From: Chitinophagaceae bacterium
GTDB taxonomy: Bacteria; Bacteroidota; Bacteroidia; Chitinophagales; Chitinophagaceae
Direction: 5' to 3'
NCBI GenBank assembly: GCA_024508725.1
Contig: JANINS010000004.1
Span: 1,134,163 to 1,198,162 of the forward strand
DNA: 64,000 bases
Each line of letters opens with the position of its first letter. Position 1 is the first letter of the stretch. This document shows positions 17,334-26,630 of the stretch, in pieces. Below the pieces are notes generated by a model. The model was given only the letters and a program-made list of their open reading frames with translations. It had not been told where the DNA came from and ran no database searches. The translations under genes were made by a program, and so were the position numbers.

Positions 17334-17353
17334 CGTAGTATTGCAAACAGTGA

Positions 17354-19507
17354 TTATTTATTTAATGCAAGTCCTTTTTGCGAATTGATCATATCACTCA
17401 CTACTTTCGTTGCTTCGTCGATATAGATATCCGTTTTCAGAGACTTCAGCCATTGTTGATAACGTTCAGCTTTTGCTTTGTCATCGTTATTAAAGAATTT
17501 CTTTTTATCAGCTTCGAGAGAAGTCACATCCAGCTCTTTTCCAAGTTTAGCCAGTGTATCAGTCTCTTTCACCACAGCTTTTATCTGCTTTTGTTTTTCA
17601 CGGTATTTAGCAAGATTCAATTCGTACTGTTTATCGGCATTCTTGTTCAGCCATTCTGCATTCTTTTGTATTCCGCTGAAAGTTGCACTTGTACCCACTC
17701 TTTCAGATGCAGCTCTTTTTACTGCTTCATAATCGATACCGCTGTTCCAGGTTTGATATCCTGATTTCTGAATCTCATCCCAAGGCAAAGCATTTTCATT
17801 ATCTTTTTCCCTGATCTTTAAAAACTGATACATGTCTGGAATCACTACATCAGGAACCACTCCTTTTAACTGAGTAGAACCACCATTTACACGATAATAT
17901 TTCTGCAAAGTGAGTTTCAATGCTCCAAGATCTGTGGCACCGGTAAGAAAATCAACGGGACGACCAAAAGGAATACTTCTCTGTACGGTTCCTTTTCCAT
18001 AAGTAGAACTGCTACCTACGATCAACCCTCTTTTATAATCCTGGATCGCAGCAGCAAATATCTCTGATGCAGATGCACTCAGCTCGTTCACCATCACCAC
18101 CAAAGGACCATCATACCAAACACTTGGATCTTTATCTTCCAGCACAGATTTTTTACCGTCTCTGTCTCTTACCTGAACCACAGGACCGTCTTTAATAAAA
18201 AGCCCTACCATGTTTACCACTTCGTATAAAAATCCGCCGCCGTTATTTCTAAGGTCAAGAATGATCCCATCTACTTTTTCAGCTTTCAGTTTTACGATCT
18301 CTGCAGCAACATCCATTGAACACCTGTTACCATCAGGTTTTTCAAAGTCAGCATAGAATTCAGGTAAATAGATATAACCGATCTTGTTTCCGCTTTGATT
18401 TACGATCGCACTTCTTGCATACGTTTCATCTTGAATGATCTCATCCCTAACCAATGAAACAACTTTGGTACTTCCGTCGCTTTTTTTGATCGTAAGCTTT
18501 ACTTCAGTTCCTTTATTACCACGAATAAGTTTTACGGCATCTTCTACAGCAAAACCCGCCAGGTCAACAGCTTCTCCACTACCCTGTGCAACTTTCAGAA
18601 ATACATCATTCAATTGTATCTCACCACTCTTCCATGCCGGGCTGCCTGTTACAAGACTTACGACTTTGATCACGCCATCTTCTTCTCTTAACTGTGCACC
18701 GATTCCATAGAACCTACCACTCATCTGTTCATCAAAAGCTCGTTTTTCAACCGGGGCGAAATAAGAAGTATAAGGATCCATCGATTCTGAGATGGCATTG
18801 ATGTACATGCTGAAACGTTCATCTTCTGTAAACTTTACTTTCAACCTGTCGAAATTGCGATCCATGATCTTCAACACTCTTGCTCTCGCATCTTTCTCCA
18901 ATTCGGCATCAGATTTATAAGCAGAATCTTTTTTCTTGTTGGCTTCACGTTGATCGATCAGATCTGCATAACGTTCCAAAGCCAGGTATTTTAAACGCTT
19001 ACGCCATGCATCTTTTCTTTCTGCTTCGTTAGAAGCATATTTAAGTTGCTCCTGGTCGAGCACCACCTTTTCGTTAGTATTGAAATCAAATGGCTGAGCC
19101 AATATCTCTTTATACAAAGCGATCACCTCGGGTAATCTTTTTTGATACATATCATTAACTGCATTGAAAAATCCGATCTGGCCCCCATTGATCTCATCAT
19201 CAATTGAGGTTTCGAATTTTTTCAGTGTATTGATATCAGCCTGTGTAAAAATATTTTTGTCAGGATCGAGGTCTTCTAAGAATTTCCTGAAAACAACTTT
19301 TGAGTAAGCATCGTTAATGTTCTTAGGGCTGTAATGCTTCTCTTTTAAAAGTGTAGCAACAGATCTCAATATCTTTTCCTGCCTTGCTGTAGTATTATTG
19401 TCATCACTTCCCCATGATTTAAATCCGAAAAACAAACCACAGATCAGTAGAATTCCAACAAGTGGTAATCCTTTTTTACTCATCATAAAATGCGAGATTT
19501 TTTTCAT
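17354..19507 (-). CDS. Carboxy-terminal processing peptidase (Prc/Tsp, S41)
   Basis: ATG at 19507 is chosen; a TTG lies three codons upstream. The 717-residue protein has an N-terminal membrane signal (about 15-32), a Tsp-type N-terminal helical domain, a PDZ domain (about 245-330), the S41 core, and a DUF3340-type C-terminal helical region rich in Lys and Gln. The catalytic Ser is in LSASASEIFAAA and Lys in TYGKGTVQ. Such periplasmic proteases trim C termini of envelope proteins and degrade misfolded ones. The length matches Prc. It is the first gene of the leftward group 19507-14023. Confidence 0.92.
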   Translation of the reverse strand: MKKISHFMMSKKGLPLVGILLICGLFFGFKSWGSDDNNTTARQEKILRSVATLLKEKHYSPKNINDAYSKVVFRKFLEDLDPDKNIFTQADINTLKKFETSIDDEINGGQIGFFNAVNDMYQKRLPEVIALYKEILAQPFDFNTNEKVVLDQEQLKYASNEAERKDAWRKRLKYLALERYADLIDQREANKKKDSAYKSDAELEKDARARVLKIMDRNFDRLKVKFTEDERFSMYINAISESMDPYTSYFAPVEKRAFDEQMSGRFYGIGAQLREEDGVIKVVSLVTGSPAWKSGEIQLNDVFLKVAQGSGEAVDLAGFAVEDAVKLIRGNKGTEVKLTIKKSDGSTKVVSLVRDEIIQDETYARSAIVNQSGNKIGYIYLPEFYADFEKPDGNRCSMDVAAEIVKLKAEKVDGIILDLRNNGGGFLYEVVNMVGLFIKDGPVVQVRDRDGKKSVLEDKDPSVWYDGPLVVMVNELSASASEIFAAAIQDYKRGLIVGSSSTYGKGTVQRSIPFGRPVDFLTGATDLGALKLTLQKYYRVNGGSTQLKGVVPDVVIPDMYQFLKIREKDNENALPWDEIQKSGYQTWNSGIDYEAVKRAASERVGTSATFSGIQKNAEWLNKNADKQYELNLAKYREKQKQIKAVVKETDTLAKLGKELDVTSLEADKKKFFNNDDKAKAERYQQWLKSLKTDIYIDEATKVVSDMINSQKGLALNK

Positions 19508-19698
19508 TCGTTTCAAAAATAATGTAAAACCATCTCGTGCTTTTACATACCATCCTTATTAACAAACTTTTGCCCGAAAATATTTTGCAAGGGAAAAGAT
19601 GCTTATAAGAGGTAGAGTATTGACGTGAAAAGCGGTGAAAGTTTACTCTCTAAAATTAAATCAATGTGAAATAAAGTTGCTTTAGCAGCCGTAATAAT

Positions 19699-19729
19699 TT
19701 TGTTTCAACTCAGTTTTCGATTATTTTTG
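19699..19729 (+). promoter_or_regulatory. Promoter of tRNA-His
   Basis: TTTG (19699-19702), 19 nt, then TATTTTTG (19722-19729): an exact match to the phylum promoter consensus, 12 bp before the mature tRNA. Confidence 0.8.
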
Positions 19730-19741
19730 CCGTCCAAACAC

Positions 19742-19816
19742 GGAGGGTGTAGCTCAGTTGGTTAGAGCGACAGTTTGTGGCACTGTAGGTCGTGGGTTCG
19801 AAACCCATCATTCTCC
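19742..19816 (+). tRNA. tRNA-His (GTG)
   Basis: A full cloverleaf can be drawn. The extra G-1 (19742) pairs with C73 (19816), as only in tRNA-His. The acceptor stem GGAGGGTG pairs with CATTCTCC, using G-T wobbles. The D arm is GCTC/GAGC, the anticodon stem ACAGT/ACTGT has loop TTGTGGC (anticodon GTG), and the T arm is GTGGG TTCGAAA CCCAT. CCA is not encoded. The terminator at 19820-19847 follows directly. Confidence 0.97.
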
Positions 19817-19819
19817 CGA

Positions 19820-19847
19820 AAACCTTGTACATCGTTACAAGGTTTTT
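19820..19847 (+). terminator. Terminator after tRNA-His
   Basis: AACCTTGTA (19821-19829) pairs with TACAAGGTT (19836-19844), followed by T residues. It overlaps the region just before the DUF445 start at 19855, so DUF445 may depend on read-through. Confidence 0.75.
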
Positions 19848-19854
19848 CATTTAA

Positions 19855-20472
19855 ATGAAGTTTATGAATTATTGGTTGATATTAATTCCACTGATCTCTG
19901 CTTTCATTGGCTGGTTCACCAACTGGATCGCTATCAAAATGCTGTTCCATCCACGTGAACCGAAGAAGATGCTGGGTATAACCTTTCATGGAATATTTCC
20001 TAAAAGACAACACCAGTTTGCGGAAAAGCTTGGAAAGCTGGTTAGCCAGGAACTACTCTCATTCACCGACATAGAAAGCAAGATCACCGACCCATCGAAT
20101 CTTGATAAGATCATGCCGATGGTTGATCAGCATATCGACAACTTTTTACGGGTGAAGCTTGCTGAAGCAATGCCCATGATCAGTATGTTTATTGGCGAGA
20201 AAACCATCAATCAGCTAAAAGAAGTTTTCCTGAAAGAAATGCAGGAACTTTTCCCTGTAATCATGGGTAATTACATGGGCAAACTCAAAGATCAACTTGA
20301 TCTTGAAAAGATCGTGGTAGATAAAGTGGCGTCATTCTCATCTGATAAGCTTGAAAGTATTCTTAACCAGATCATGTCCAAAGAATTCAAGTTTGTAGAA
20401 ATCATTGGTGGTGTGCTCGGCTTTATCATCGGATTGATACAAGTACTCATCACTTTATTAACCAACAGTTAA
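19855..20472 (+). CDS. DUF445 family membrane protein
   Basis: A 205-residue protein. An N-terminal membrane segment (about 5-24) with GWFTNWIAIKMLFHP is the DUF445/YheB family hallmark, and a second hydrophobic segment lies at the C terminus (about 183-202). Between them is a long helical region. Family members are membrane proteins of unknown function; this short form is common in Bacteroidota. It lies directly after tRNA-His with only 38 bp between. Confidence 0.85.
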   Translation: MKFMNYWLILIPLISAFIGWFTNWIAIKMLFHPREPKKMLGITFHGIFPKRQHQFAEKLGKLVSQELLSFTDIESKITDPSNLDKIMPMVDQHIDNFLRVKLAEAMPMISMFIGEKTINQLKEVFLKEMQELFPVIMGNYMGKLKDQLDLEKIVVDKVASFSSDKLESILNQIMSKEFKFVEIIGGVLGFIIGLIQVLITLLTNS

Positions 20473-20617
20473 TTTACCTCAAAACAACCTTATTACACCG
20501 AATCTGGTGAACCTATCTGGTTCGTATGGCGTTATTTTGCCGCTGGTACTATAAAACACTTCTATTCAACACAGCGATGTGACTTTTGTGTACCCTTTTA
20601 CATTACAAATTCAATAC

Positions 20618-23293
20618 ATGAGAAGAATTATTGCTTTCGTAGCAGTTTGTTTATCCTTAAGCCTTGGTTTATCAGCTCAACCACCTGGTGCCGGACGTGC
20701 CGGAAATTTTACAAGCATGAATGCCGGTCATATTTACGGTAAAGTAGTAGATGCAAAAACCAACAGAGGTTTGGATGGAGCTTCTTTACAGTTGATCGGT
20801 AACCGTTTTGATAGTGTGAACAAGAAAATGGTTCAGTTCACTTTACGTGCAGGTATTACCCAGCCGAACGGAGATTTTGATTTTGATCAACTACCAGTGT
20901 TTGGTAAACTCACATTAAGAGTAACAGCAATTGGCTATAAAGATGTTAGTCAAACCATCGATTTTGGATTTGGTGGTGGAAGAAAAGGTGGTGCCAATGG
21001 TTCCCAGGCTCCTGCAACTTCCGGAGATCCTTCATCAGCTATGCAAAATATGATGAACATGATCGACAGAGATCTCGGCAACATCAAATTAGAACCAGCA
21101 GAAACAAACCTGGAAAATGTGACGGTTACATCTGTTAAGCAGTTATTTGAAATGGGTGTTGACAGAAAAGTGTTTAATGTAGACAGGAATATCGTTAGCC
21201 AGGGACAAACTGCAACGGAAGTAATGAAGCAGATCCCTTCTTTGAGTGTTGATATCGATGGAAATGTTACGATGAGAAATGCTACTCCGCAGTTATTCAT
21301 TGATGGCAGACCAACTACACTTACACTGGATCAAATTCCTGCAGATATTATTGACAGAGTTGAATTGATCACCAACCCATCAGCTCGTTTTGATGCATCT
21401 GGTGGTAATGCCGGAATTCTAAACATAGTATTGAAGAAGAACAAACGTATCGGTTATAATGGAGGTTTAAGGTTTGGTGTAGATTCCCGTGGAAAGATCA
21501 ATACAGGTGGAGACTTTAACTTACGCCAGGGAAAGCTGAACTTCTTCCTGAATGGAATGTATAACCAGCGTTTATCGAAATCAACCTCAAATACGCAACG
21601 CCAGAATTTTGATCAGAAAAGCACCGCTTTTACCCAGAATAGCAATGGAAGAAATGAAGGTTCAATGGCGTTTATTCGTGGTGGATTTGATTTTCTTGCA
21701 GACAATCGTAATACATTCACTTTATCTGGTAACTACAATAGAGGTCAGTTCTCTAATATGGAGACACAACTGATCGATTCACTTTCTCAAGGCACTGCAC
21801 TTTCGAACAGCAACAGAACAACCACAACTGAAGCCAACTTCAGGAACTGGGGCTCACAGTTCAGCTACAAACACAACTTTGCTAAAGCAGGTCACGAATG
21901 GACAGCTGACGTGAATTATAACAGCAGCAAAAATGATAACCTCGGAAATTTTGTTACCAAAACATATAATGTTGTAAATGCATCTTCCTATCCTGATTTC
22001 ATTCAAAGAACAACAGGTGGTGGAAAATCAACCAACTTGGTTATTCAAACAGACTACGACAATCCTATCACCGACAAAAAGAAAGTGGAGTTTGGTGCAA
22101 GAGTACAGATCAGAGATTTTGAAAATGTGAACAGTCAGGCTTTCTATAATTCGACCACGGGTTCATTCATTACCATTCCAAGTATCAGTGCTAACTATAT
22201 GTATACTGATAAAGTGTATGCAGCTTATGGCACTTACGGATTTAAAGCAAAGAACTGGAGTTATCAATTTGGATTGAGAGCAGAAAGCTCTGATTACAAC
22301 GGAAAACTTGCCGGTAAAGATTCTGCTTTCAATGTTAACTTCCCGATTAGTTTGTTCCCAAGTCTCTTCATCACAAATAAAATGAGTGATAAAGAAGATA
22401 TCCAGTTCAACTATTCAAGAAGGATAAATCGTCCTAACTTCTTCCAGTTAATGCCGTTCATCGATTTCTCAGATCCACAAAACCTGAATGTTGGTAATGC
22501 CGGGCTTAAGCCAGAGTTCACCAATTCTTTTGAAGTATCCTATAACAATAATTACAAGAAAGGAGCAAACTTCCTGGCAAGTGTATTTGCGAAGTACAAT
22601 ACTGATCTTATTACAAGATATCAATACAAAGCTCCTAGTCCGATCGAACCATCAGACAGTGTGATCTTTAATACTTATGCCAATGCCAATGAAAGTTTCA
22701 CTTATGGTATTGAACTTACGAACCGTATGCCTGTAGTAAAGAACTGGGATCTGACTGTGAATTTGAATGTATTCAATTCTCAGATCAACGGAAACATCCT
22801 TGGACAGGAACTGAAACAACAACGTACCAGCTGGTTTGTAAAAGTGAACAACAGCATCAAACTTCCAAAAGGATTTACGATCCAGTTATCGGGAGATTAT
22901 TATGCTAAAACCGTTCTTCCGCAAGAAGGTGGACGTGGTGGAAGAGGTGGATTTGGTGGTGGTGGAATGATGTTCGGTGGTGGACAGCAGGTAACAGCAC
23001 AGGGTTACATCTTACCTCGTTACAGTTTCGATATTGCTGTTAGAAAAGAATGGCAGCTGAAAGGAGGCAACACCCTTTCTGCAAATCTTGCGATGAACGA
23101 TTTCCTTAGAACACAGAAATACGGTACACATTCAGAGTCTATTTACTTTGTGCAGGATAGCGAAAGAAGAAGAGATCCACAGATACTTCGTTTGAACTTA
23201 CAGTGGAGATTTGGTAAGTTCGATGCAAACCTTTTCAAACGTAAAAACAACAGGCAGGAAGATAGCGATGGTGGTGTAATGGGTGGAATGTAA
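20618..23293 (+). CDS. TonB-type outer-membrane receptor, beta-barrel family PF14905-like
   Basis: ATG at 20618 starts a clean signal peptide (MRRIIAFVAVCLSLSLGLSA); an upstream GTG at 20579 only adds a tail. The 891-residue protein has a carboxypeptidase-regulatory beta domain (IYGKVVDAKTNRGLDGASL, about 37-55), a plug with PSLSVDIDGNVTMRN and a LFIDGRPTTL box, and a long barrel ending in LNLQWRFGKFD. This architecture is the Bacteroidota outer-membrane beta-barrel family. The substrate is unknown. A very Gly-rich loop (GGRGGRGGFGGGGMMFGGG) lies near residues 768-788, likely an exposed loop. A palindromic terminator follows. Confidence 0.9.
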   Translation: MRRIIAFVAVCLSLSLGLSAQPPGAGRAGNFTSMNAGHIYGKVVDAKTNRGLDGASLQLIGNRFDSVNKKMVQFTLRAGITQPNGDFDFDQLPVFGKLTLRVTAIGYKDVSQTIDFGFGGGRKGGANGSQAPATSGDPSSAMQNMMNMIDRDLGNIKLEPAETNLENVTVTSVKQLFEMGVDRKVFNVDRNIVSQGQTATEVMKQIPSLSVDIDGNVTMRNATPQLFIDGRPTTLTLDQIPADIIDRVELITNPSARFDASGGNAGILNIVLKKNKRIGYNGGLRFGVDSRGKINTGGDFNLRQGKLNFFLNGMYNQRLSKSTSNTQRQNFDQKSTAFTQNSNGRNEGSMAFIRGGFDFLADNRNTFTLSGNYNRGQFSNMETQLIDSLSQGTALSNSNRTTTTEANFRNWGSQFSYKHNFAKAGHEWTADVNYNSSKNDNLGNFVTKTYNVVNASSYPDFIQRTTGGGKSTNLVIQTDYDNPITDKKKVEFGARVQIRDFENVNSQAFYNSTTGSFITIPSISANYMYTDKVYAAYGTYGFKAKNWSYQFGLRAESSDYNGKLAGKDSAFNVNFPISLFPSLFITNKMSDKEDIQFNYSRRINRPNFFQLMPFIDFSDPQNLNVGNAGLKPEFTNSFEVSYNNNYKKGANFLASVFAKYNTDLITRYQYKAPSPIEPSDSVIFNTYANANESFTYGIELTNRMPVVKNWDLTVNLNVFNSQINGNILGQELKQQRTSWFVKVNNSIKLPKGFTIQLSGDYYAKTVLPQEGGRGGRGGFGGGGMMFGGGQQVTAQGYILPRYSFDIAVRKEWQLKGGNTLSANLAMNDFLRTQKYGTHSESIYFVQDSERRRDPQILRLNLQWRFGKFDANLFKRKNNRQEDSDGGVMGGM

Positions 23294-23333
23294 ATAACCA
23301 TAGATTTATTGCGACATATAATTTCACGTATAC

Positions 23334-23357
23334 AAAAGCCTGGTTAACCAGGCTTTT
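23334..23357. terminator. Perfect palindromic terminator
   Basis: AAAAGCCTGGTT and AACCAGGCTTTT make a 12-bp perfect palindrome, closing the receptor gene. It sits only 14 bp before the next ATG. Confidence 0.75.
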
Positions 23358-23370
23358 GTATATTTAGTAT

Positions 23371-23973
23371 ATGAAAAGATTGGGTATACTATTACTTTTC
23401 ATACTGCTAAAAAGCCAGGCTCATAGCCAGGATTCGTCACAGAAAAAGAGCAGTACCTTCTTCCTAAAAGGCTCTGTTGGGGTAATTAACAAAGGATATA
23501 TTGGAGGGACTGGGTTTTGCTTCTCACTAAAAAAGAACATCATTATTGAAATCGCATATCATAAAAACAACTTTGCCTCCAACCTAAAACCTTCAGATTA
23601 TTATCCTGCGTCGTCGCTTATAGGTACACCTGTAGGTCCGCAAGACGTTATACAAACCTATTCTTTGGGAATTGGAAAATATGTATACAGTTCGAAAGCT
23701 TTTAAAATACTAGTAATCGGAGGTGCTTCCTATTTCTCTCAACGGTATAATACTTTTAAACCAATAACACCCAGGCAAGGGTGGCTTGGATACTCTTCAA
23801 ATTATGAGGAAATTCCGAATACAAATAACGGTGGCGGAGCTTATATCTCTGCTTCACTCCAAGGCACTGCAAATCGTGTATTAGGAATTCATATTTCACC
23901 AGTGGTACAATTTCAAAATAATAAAACTGCATTGGGAGGTGAAATTTCAATACTTATCGGAAAGCTTTATTGA
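23371..23973 (+). CDS. Exported protein, probable small outer-membrane barrel
   Basis: A 200-residue protein with a signal peptide (MKRLGILLLFILLKSQAHS). Regular beta-type pattern follows: FFLKGSVGVINKGYIGGTG, IEIAYHKNN, SLGIGKYVYSS, ILVIGGASYF, HISPVVQFQ, and a closing GGEISILIGKLY. The pattern and terminal aromatic residue suggest an eight-strand barrel of the outer-membrane type. I do not recognise a family. It is convergent with pcm, whose stop lies 4 bp away. Confidence 0.6.
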   Translation: MKRLGILLLFILLKSQAHSQDSSQKKSSTFFLKGSVGVINKGYIGGTGFCFSLKKNIIIEIAYHKNNFASNLKPSDYYPASSLIGTPVGPQDVIQTYSLGIGKYVYSSKAFKILVIGGASYFSQRYNTFKPITPRQGWLGYSSNYEEIPNTNNGGGAYISASLQGTANRVLGIHISPVVQFQNNKTALGGEISILIGKLY

Positions 23974-23976
23974 GCG

Positions 23977-24636
23977 TTAATCATTTTTCCCCTGTAACAT
24001 CGGCACAAAAGAAAATTGTTCAAATGCCTCTTCTTTCAACGAGCCATCTTCCAGTTTGGTGATGCGTAACATGCGTTGTACATTCTCTTCGTCCAGAGGT
24101 ATCACCATCACGCCTCCGGTCTTCATCTGATTGATCAGCTTTGGCGGAATAAACGGAGCTGCTGCAGTTATGATCACTTTATCGAATGGTGCATACGTAG
24201 GTAATCCTTCAAATCCATCACCATAAAAGAATTTGATGTTCGGATATTTATTCCTGAAAATAAAATTGCGGTGTTTGTCGTATAATTTCTTCTGTCGCTC
24301 AATGGTAAAAACCCTCGCTCCTATTTCTGCCAATACCGAAGCCTGGTAAACACTACCTGTTCCGATCTCCAGCACTTTCTCGTTTGGTTTTACATTCAGC
24401 AATTGCGTTTGATAAGCTACCGTGTAGGGCTGTGATATTGTTTGACCTTCGCCAATAGGGAAAGCCCTGTCTTCGTAAGCGATTTTATCAAAGGCCGAAT
24501 CAAGAAAGAAATGCCGCGGAATATTATTAATTGCATTGAGTACATTCTCATCGCTAATGCCTTTATCTCTCAACTGCTGCACCAGTTGTTTACGTAATCC
24601 TTTGTGCTGATAGGTATCTTCAAACTTCCGCAACAT
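23977..24636 (-). CDS. pcm: Protein-L-isoaspartate O-methyltransferase
   Basis: A 219-residue protein with the family blocks PRHFFLD (about 40-46), EGQTISQPYTVA (about 63-74) and VLEIGTGSVYQASVLAEI (about 88-105). PCMT repairs isoaspartyl residues by SAM-dependent methylation in the cytosol. The SAM motif normally reads GTGSGYQ; here Val replaces the second Gly, a change that could affect SAM binding or be tolerated. It is leftward, between the small barrel gene and the pgm terminator. Confidence 0.92.
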   Translation of the reverse strand: MLRKFEDTYQHKGLRKQLVQQLRDKGISDENVLNAINNIPRHFFLDSAFDKIAYEDRAFPIGEGQTISQPYTVAYQTQLLNVKPNEKVLEIGTGSVYQASVLAEIGARVFTIERQKKLYDKHRNFIFRNKYPNIKFFYGDGFEGLPTYAPFDKVIITAAAPFIPPKLINQMKTGGVMVIPLDEENVQRMLRITKLEDGSLKEEAFEQFSFVPMLQGKND

Positions 24637-24685
24637 GATGCAAATGTAACTTTTGGCACTTCGACACCAGCATTTGTGAAAACAA

Positions 24686-24715
24686 AAAAGCTGTGAAGAA
24701 GTTCCTCACAGCTTT
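24686..24715 (-). terminator. Terminator after phosphosugar mutase
   Basis: AAAGCTGTGA (24687-24696) pairs with TCACAGCTTT (24706-24715); on the minus strand TTTTTTG follows. A second small palindrome, CACTCTTAAAGAGTG, lies at about 24728-24742. Confidence 0.75.
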
Positions 24716-24753
24716 ATATGAGTGGTTCACTCTTAAAGAGTGAGCTACTCTCG

Positions 24754-26472
24754 TCACTTTAACTTCATATCTGAAATAATATCATTGATCTTCTTTTGTA
24801 GCTCAGCTTCTTTTGCATCATACTCGTCCCTGCTGTTGAGTTTGGTATTTACACTAAAATAGAATTTGATCTTTGGTTCAGTACCACTTGGTCTTGCAGA
24901 TATCTTTGATCCATCTTCCAAAACAAACTGCAATACATTGCTTTTCGGAAGTTCGATATTCCACTCCTTCCCTGTTTTAAGATTTTTTCCTTTCTGTAGT
25001 TGATAATCCAACAACTCAACCACAGCAGAACCATTGATCGTTTGTGGTGGATTGCTCCTGTAGCCTTCCATCATCTCAGCAATTTCTCTCTGACCATTCA
25101 TGCCCTTCTTCGTTATGCTGATGAGGCTTTCCAGGTAAAAGCCATATTTAATATACAGTTCGATCAATTTATCAAACAAACTCTTTCCATTCTGTTTTTC
25201 CACAGCAGCCATTTCGCAAAGCACAGCAACTGCACTAACAGCATCTTTATCTCTTGTACCGCTGCCGATCATCAAACCGAAGCTCTCCTCACCTCCAACA
25301 ATATAATTCTGCTTACCTTCTTCCTCCCTGATCTTTTGTGCTATCCATTTGAATCCGGTTAGCACCTGATAGCAGGCAACACCATTTTGCCTTGCCACTT
25401 CATTGATCATGTCAGTAGTAACGATCGTTGAAACCACCATATCATTTTTCTGGGCCAGTCCTGCGGCAATTCTTGATTCGATCACATAAGTAAATGCAAG
25501 AACAGCTGTTTGGTTACCATTCATCAACACCCATTCACCTTTGTGATTCTTCACACCGATTCCAACCCTGTCGGCATCAGGATCAGTTCCCAATAAAATA
25601 TCAGCATTCAACTCCTGTGCTTTCTTCAAGCCGATGCTCATTGCTTCGCTCTCTTCAGGATTTGGATATACCACTGTAGGAAAATTGCCATCAGGCTTTA
25701 CCTGTTCTTCCACTAAGGTTACATTATCAAAACCATATCGCTTCAATATTTCCGGAACGATCATTATTCCTGTTCCATGTATCGGTGTATAAACGATCTT
25801 AAGATCATGCTGGCTGGCAATCGCTTCTGCATTTACACTCAATCCTTTTACCATACTCATGTAAGCATCATCCATTTCTTTGCCCATGATCGAAATATTC
25901 GCTTCTCCTCCACTCCACTTTACCTCATCAACACTTGTAATGGCTTCTACTTCTTTGATCACATTTTTATCATGTGGCGGCACCAATTGTGACCCATCAT
26001 TCCAATACGCTTTGTAACCATTGTATTCTTTCGGATTGTGCGATGCAGTACACATCACACCTCCATCCAATCCTAAATAACGGATCGCAAAACTCAGCTC
26101 AGGTGTTGGACGTAACGCTTCAAACAAATAAACTTTAATGCCGTTTGCTGCGAAAACATTTGCCACAGTTTCTGCGAAAAACCTGCTGTTGTTTCTGCTG
26201 TCGTGCCCGATAGCTACTTTGATCTCTTTATCGCCATGTGTTTTCTTCAGGTAATTCGCAAAACCTTGTGTTGCCATTCCAACAGTATATTTATTCATTC
26301 GGTTGGTACCAACTCCCATAATTCCACGAAGACCACCGGTACCAAATTCAAGGCTTTGATAAAATGATTCGGCAAGTTCGTCAGGTGATAGCTTACCAAT
26401 CGCTGTTTTAGTTTCTGCATCGTAATTGCCGTTCAGCCAAACGTTCACTTTTTCCTGAATTGCAGCATCCAT
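24754..26472 (-). CDS. Phospho-sugar mutase (alpha-D-phosphohexomutase)
   Basis: The start at 26472 (MDAAIQEKVNVWLNG) is chosen; the longer in-frame stretch to 26601 runs through dispersed repeat E. The 572-residue enzyme has TASHNPKEYNGYK with phospho-Ser near residue 144, the metal loop GTDPDADRVG, the sugar-binding GGEESFG, and a C-terminal RPSGTEPK phosphate loop. It interconverts hexose 1- and 6-phosphates (glucose or mannose). The N-terminal region is long, as in the eukaryote-like PGM2/Bacteroidota group. The gene is alone and divergent from the DUF2279 gene. Confidence 0.93.
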   Translation of the reverse strand: MDAAIQEKVNVWLNGNYDAETKTAIGKLSPDELAESFYQSLEFGTGGLRGIMGVGTNRMNKYTVGMATQGFANYLKKTHGDKEIKVAIGHDSRNNSRFFAETVANVFAANGIKVYLFEALRPTPELSFAIRYLGLDGGVMCTASHNPKEYNGYKAYWNDGSQLVPPHDKNVIKEVEAITSVDEVKWSGGEANISIMGKEMDDAYMSMVKGLSVNAEAIASQHDLKIVYTPIHGTGIMIVPEILKRYGFDNVTLVEEQVKPDGNFPTVVYPNPEESEAMSIGLKKAQELNADILLGTDPDADRVGIGVKNHKGEWVLMNGNQTAVLAFTYVIESRIAAGLAQKNDMVVSTIVTTDMINEVARQNGVACYQVLTGFKWIAQKIREEEGKQNYIVGGEESFGLMIGSGTRDKDAVSAVAVLCEMAAVEKQNGKSLFDKLIELYIKYGFYLESLISITKKGMNGQREIAEMMEGYRSNPPQTINGSAVVELLDYQLQKGKNLKTGKEWNIELPKSNVLQFVLEDGSKISARPSGTEPKIKFYFSVNTKLNSRDEYDAKEAELQKKINDIISDMKLK

Positions 26473-26508
26473 ATGTTTAGTTTTCAGTTTTGAGTTATAA
26501 TTTATTAT

Positions 26509-26557
26509 ACCGGCTTCGGTTTTCCATGGCATCGTCTGTTGCGTCGCAATCACTTCA
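26509..26557 (-). repeat. Dispersed intergenic repeat, copy E (reverse)
   Basis: On the minus strand: GATTGCGACGCAACAGACG, then ATGCCATGGAAAACCGAAGC and CGG. It is a close match to copy A. It lies in the divergent promoter gap between the phosphosugar mutase and DUF2279 genes. Confidence 0.75.
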
Positions 26558-26630
26558 TCTTTCCGAAGTTGGGGCAGCAAGTTTACGACAAAACAATCCA
26601 ATTACAATTTACTGCCGTATGTTTGAGCAT

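Noticed and set aside
19758-19958. Rightward frame over tRNA-His
   Set aside because: It overlaps the tRNA and terminator, and covers the start of DUF445 in another frame.
26473-26601. N-terminal extension of the phosphosugar mutase
   Set aside because: It runs through repeat copy E and has no similarity to the enzyme family start; ATG at 26472 fits.
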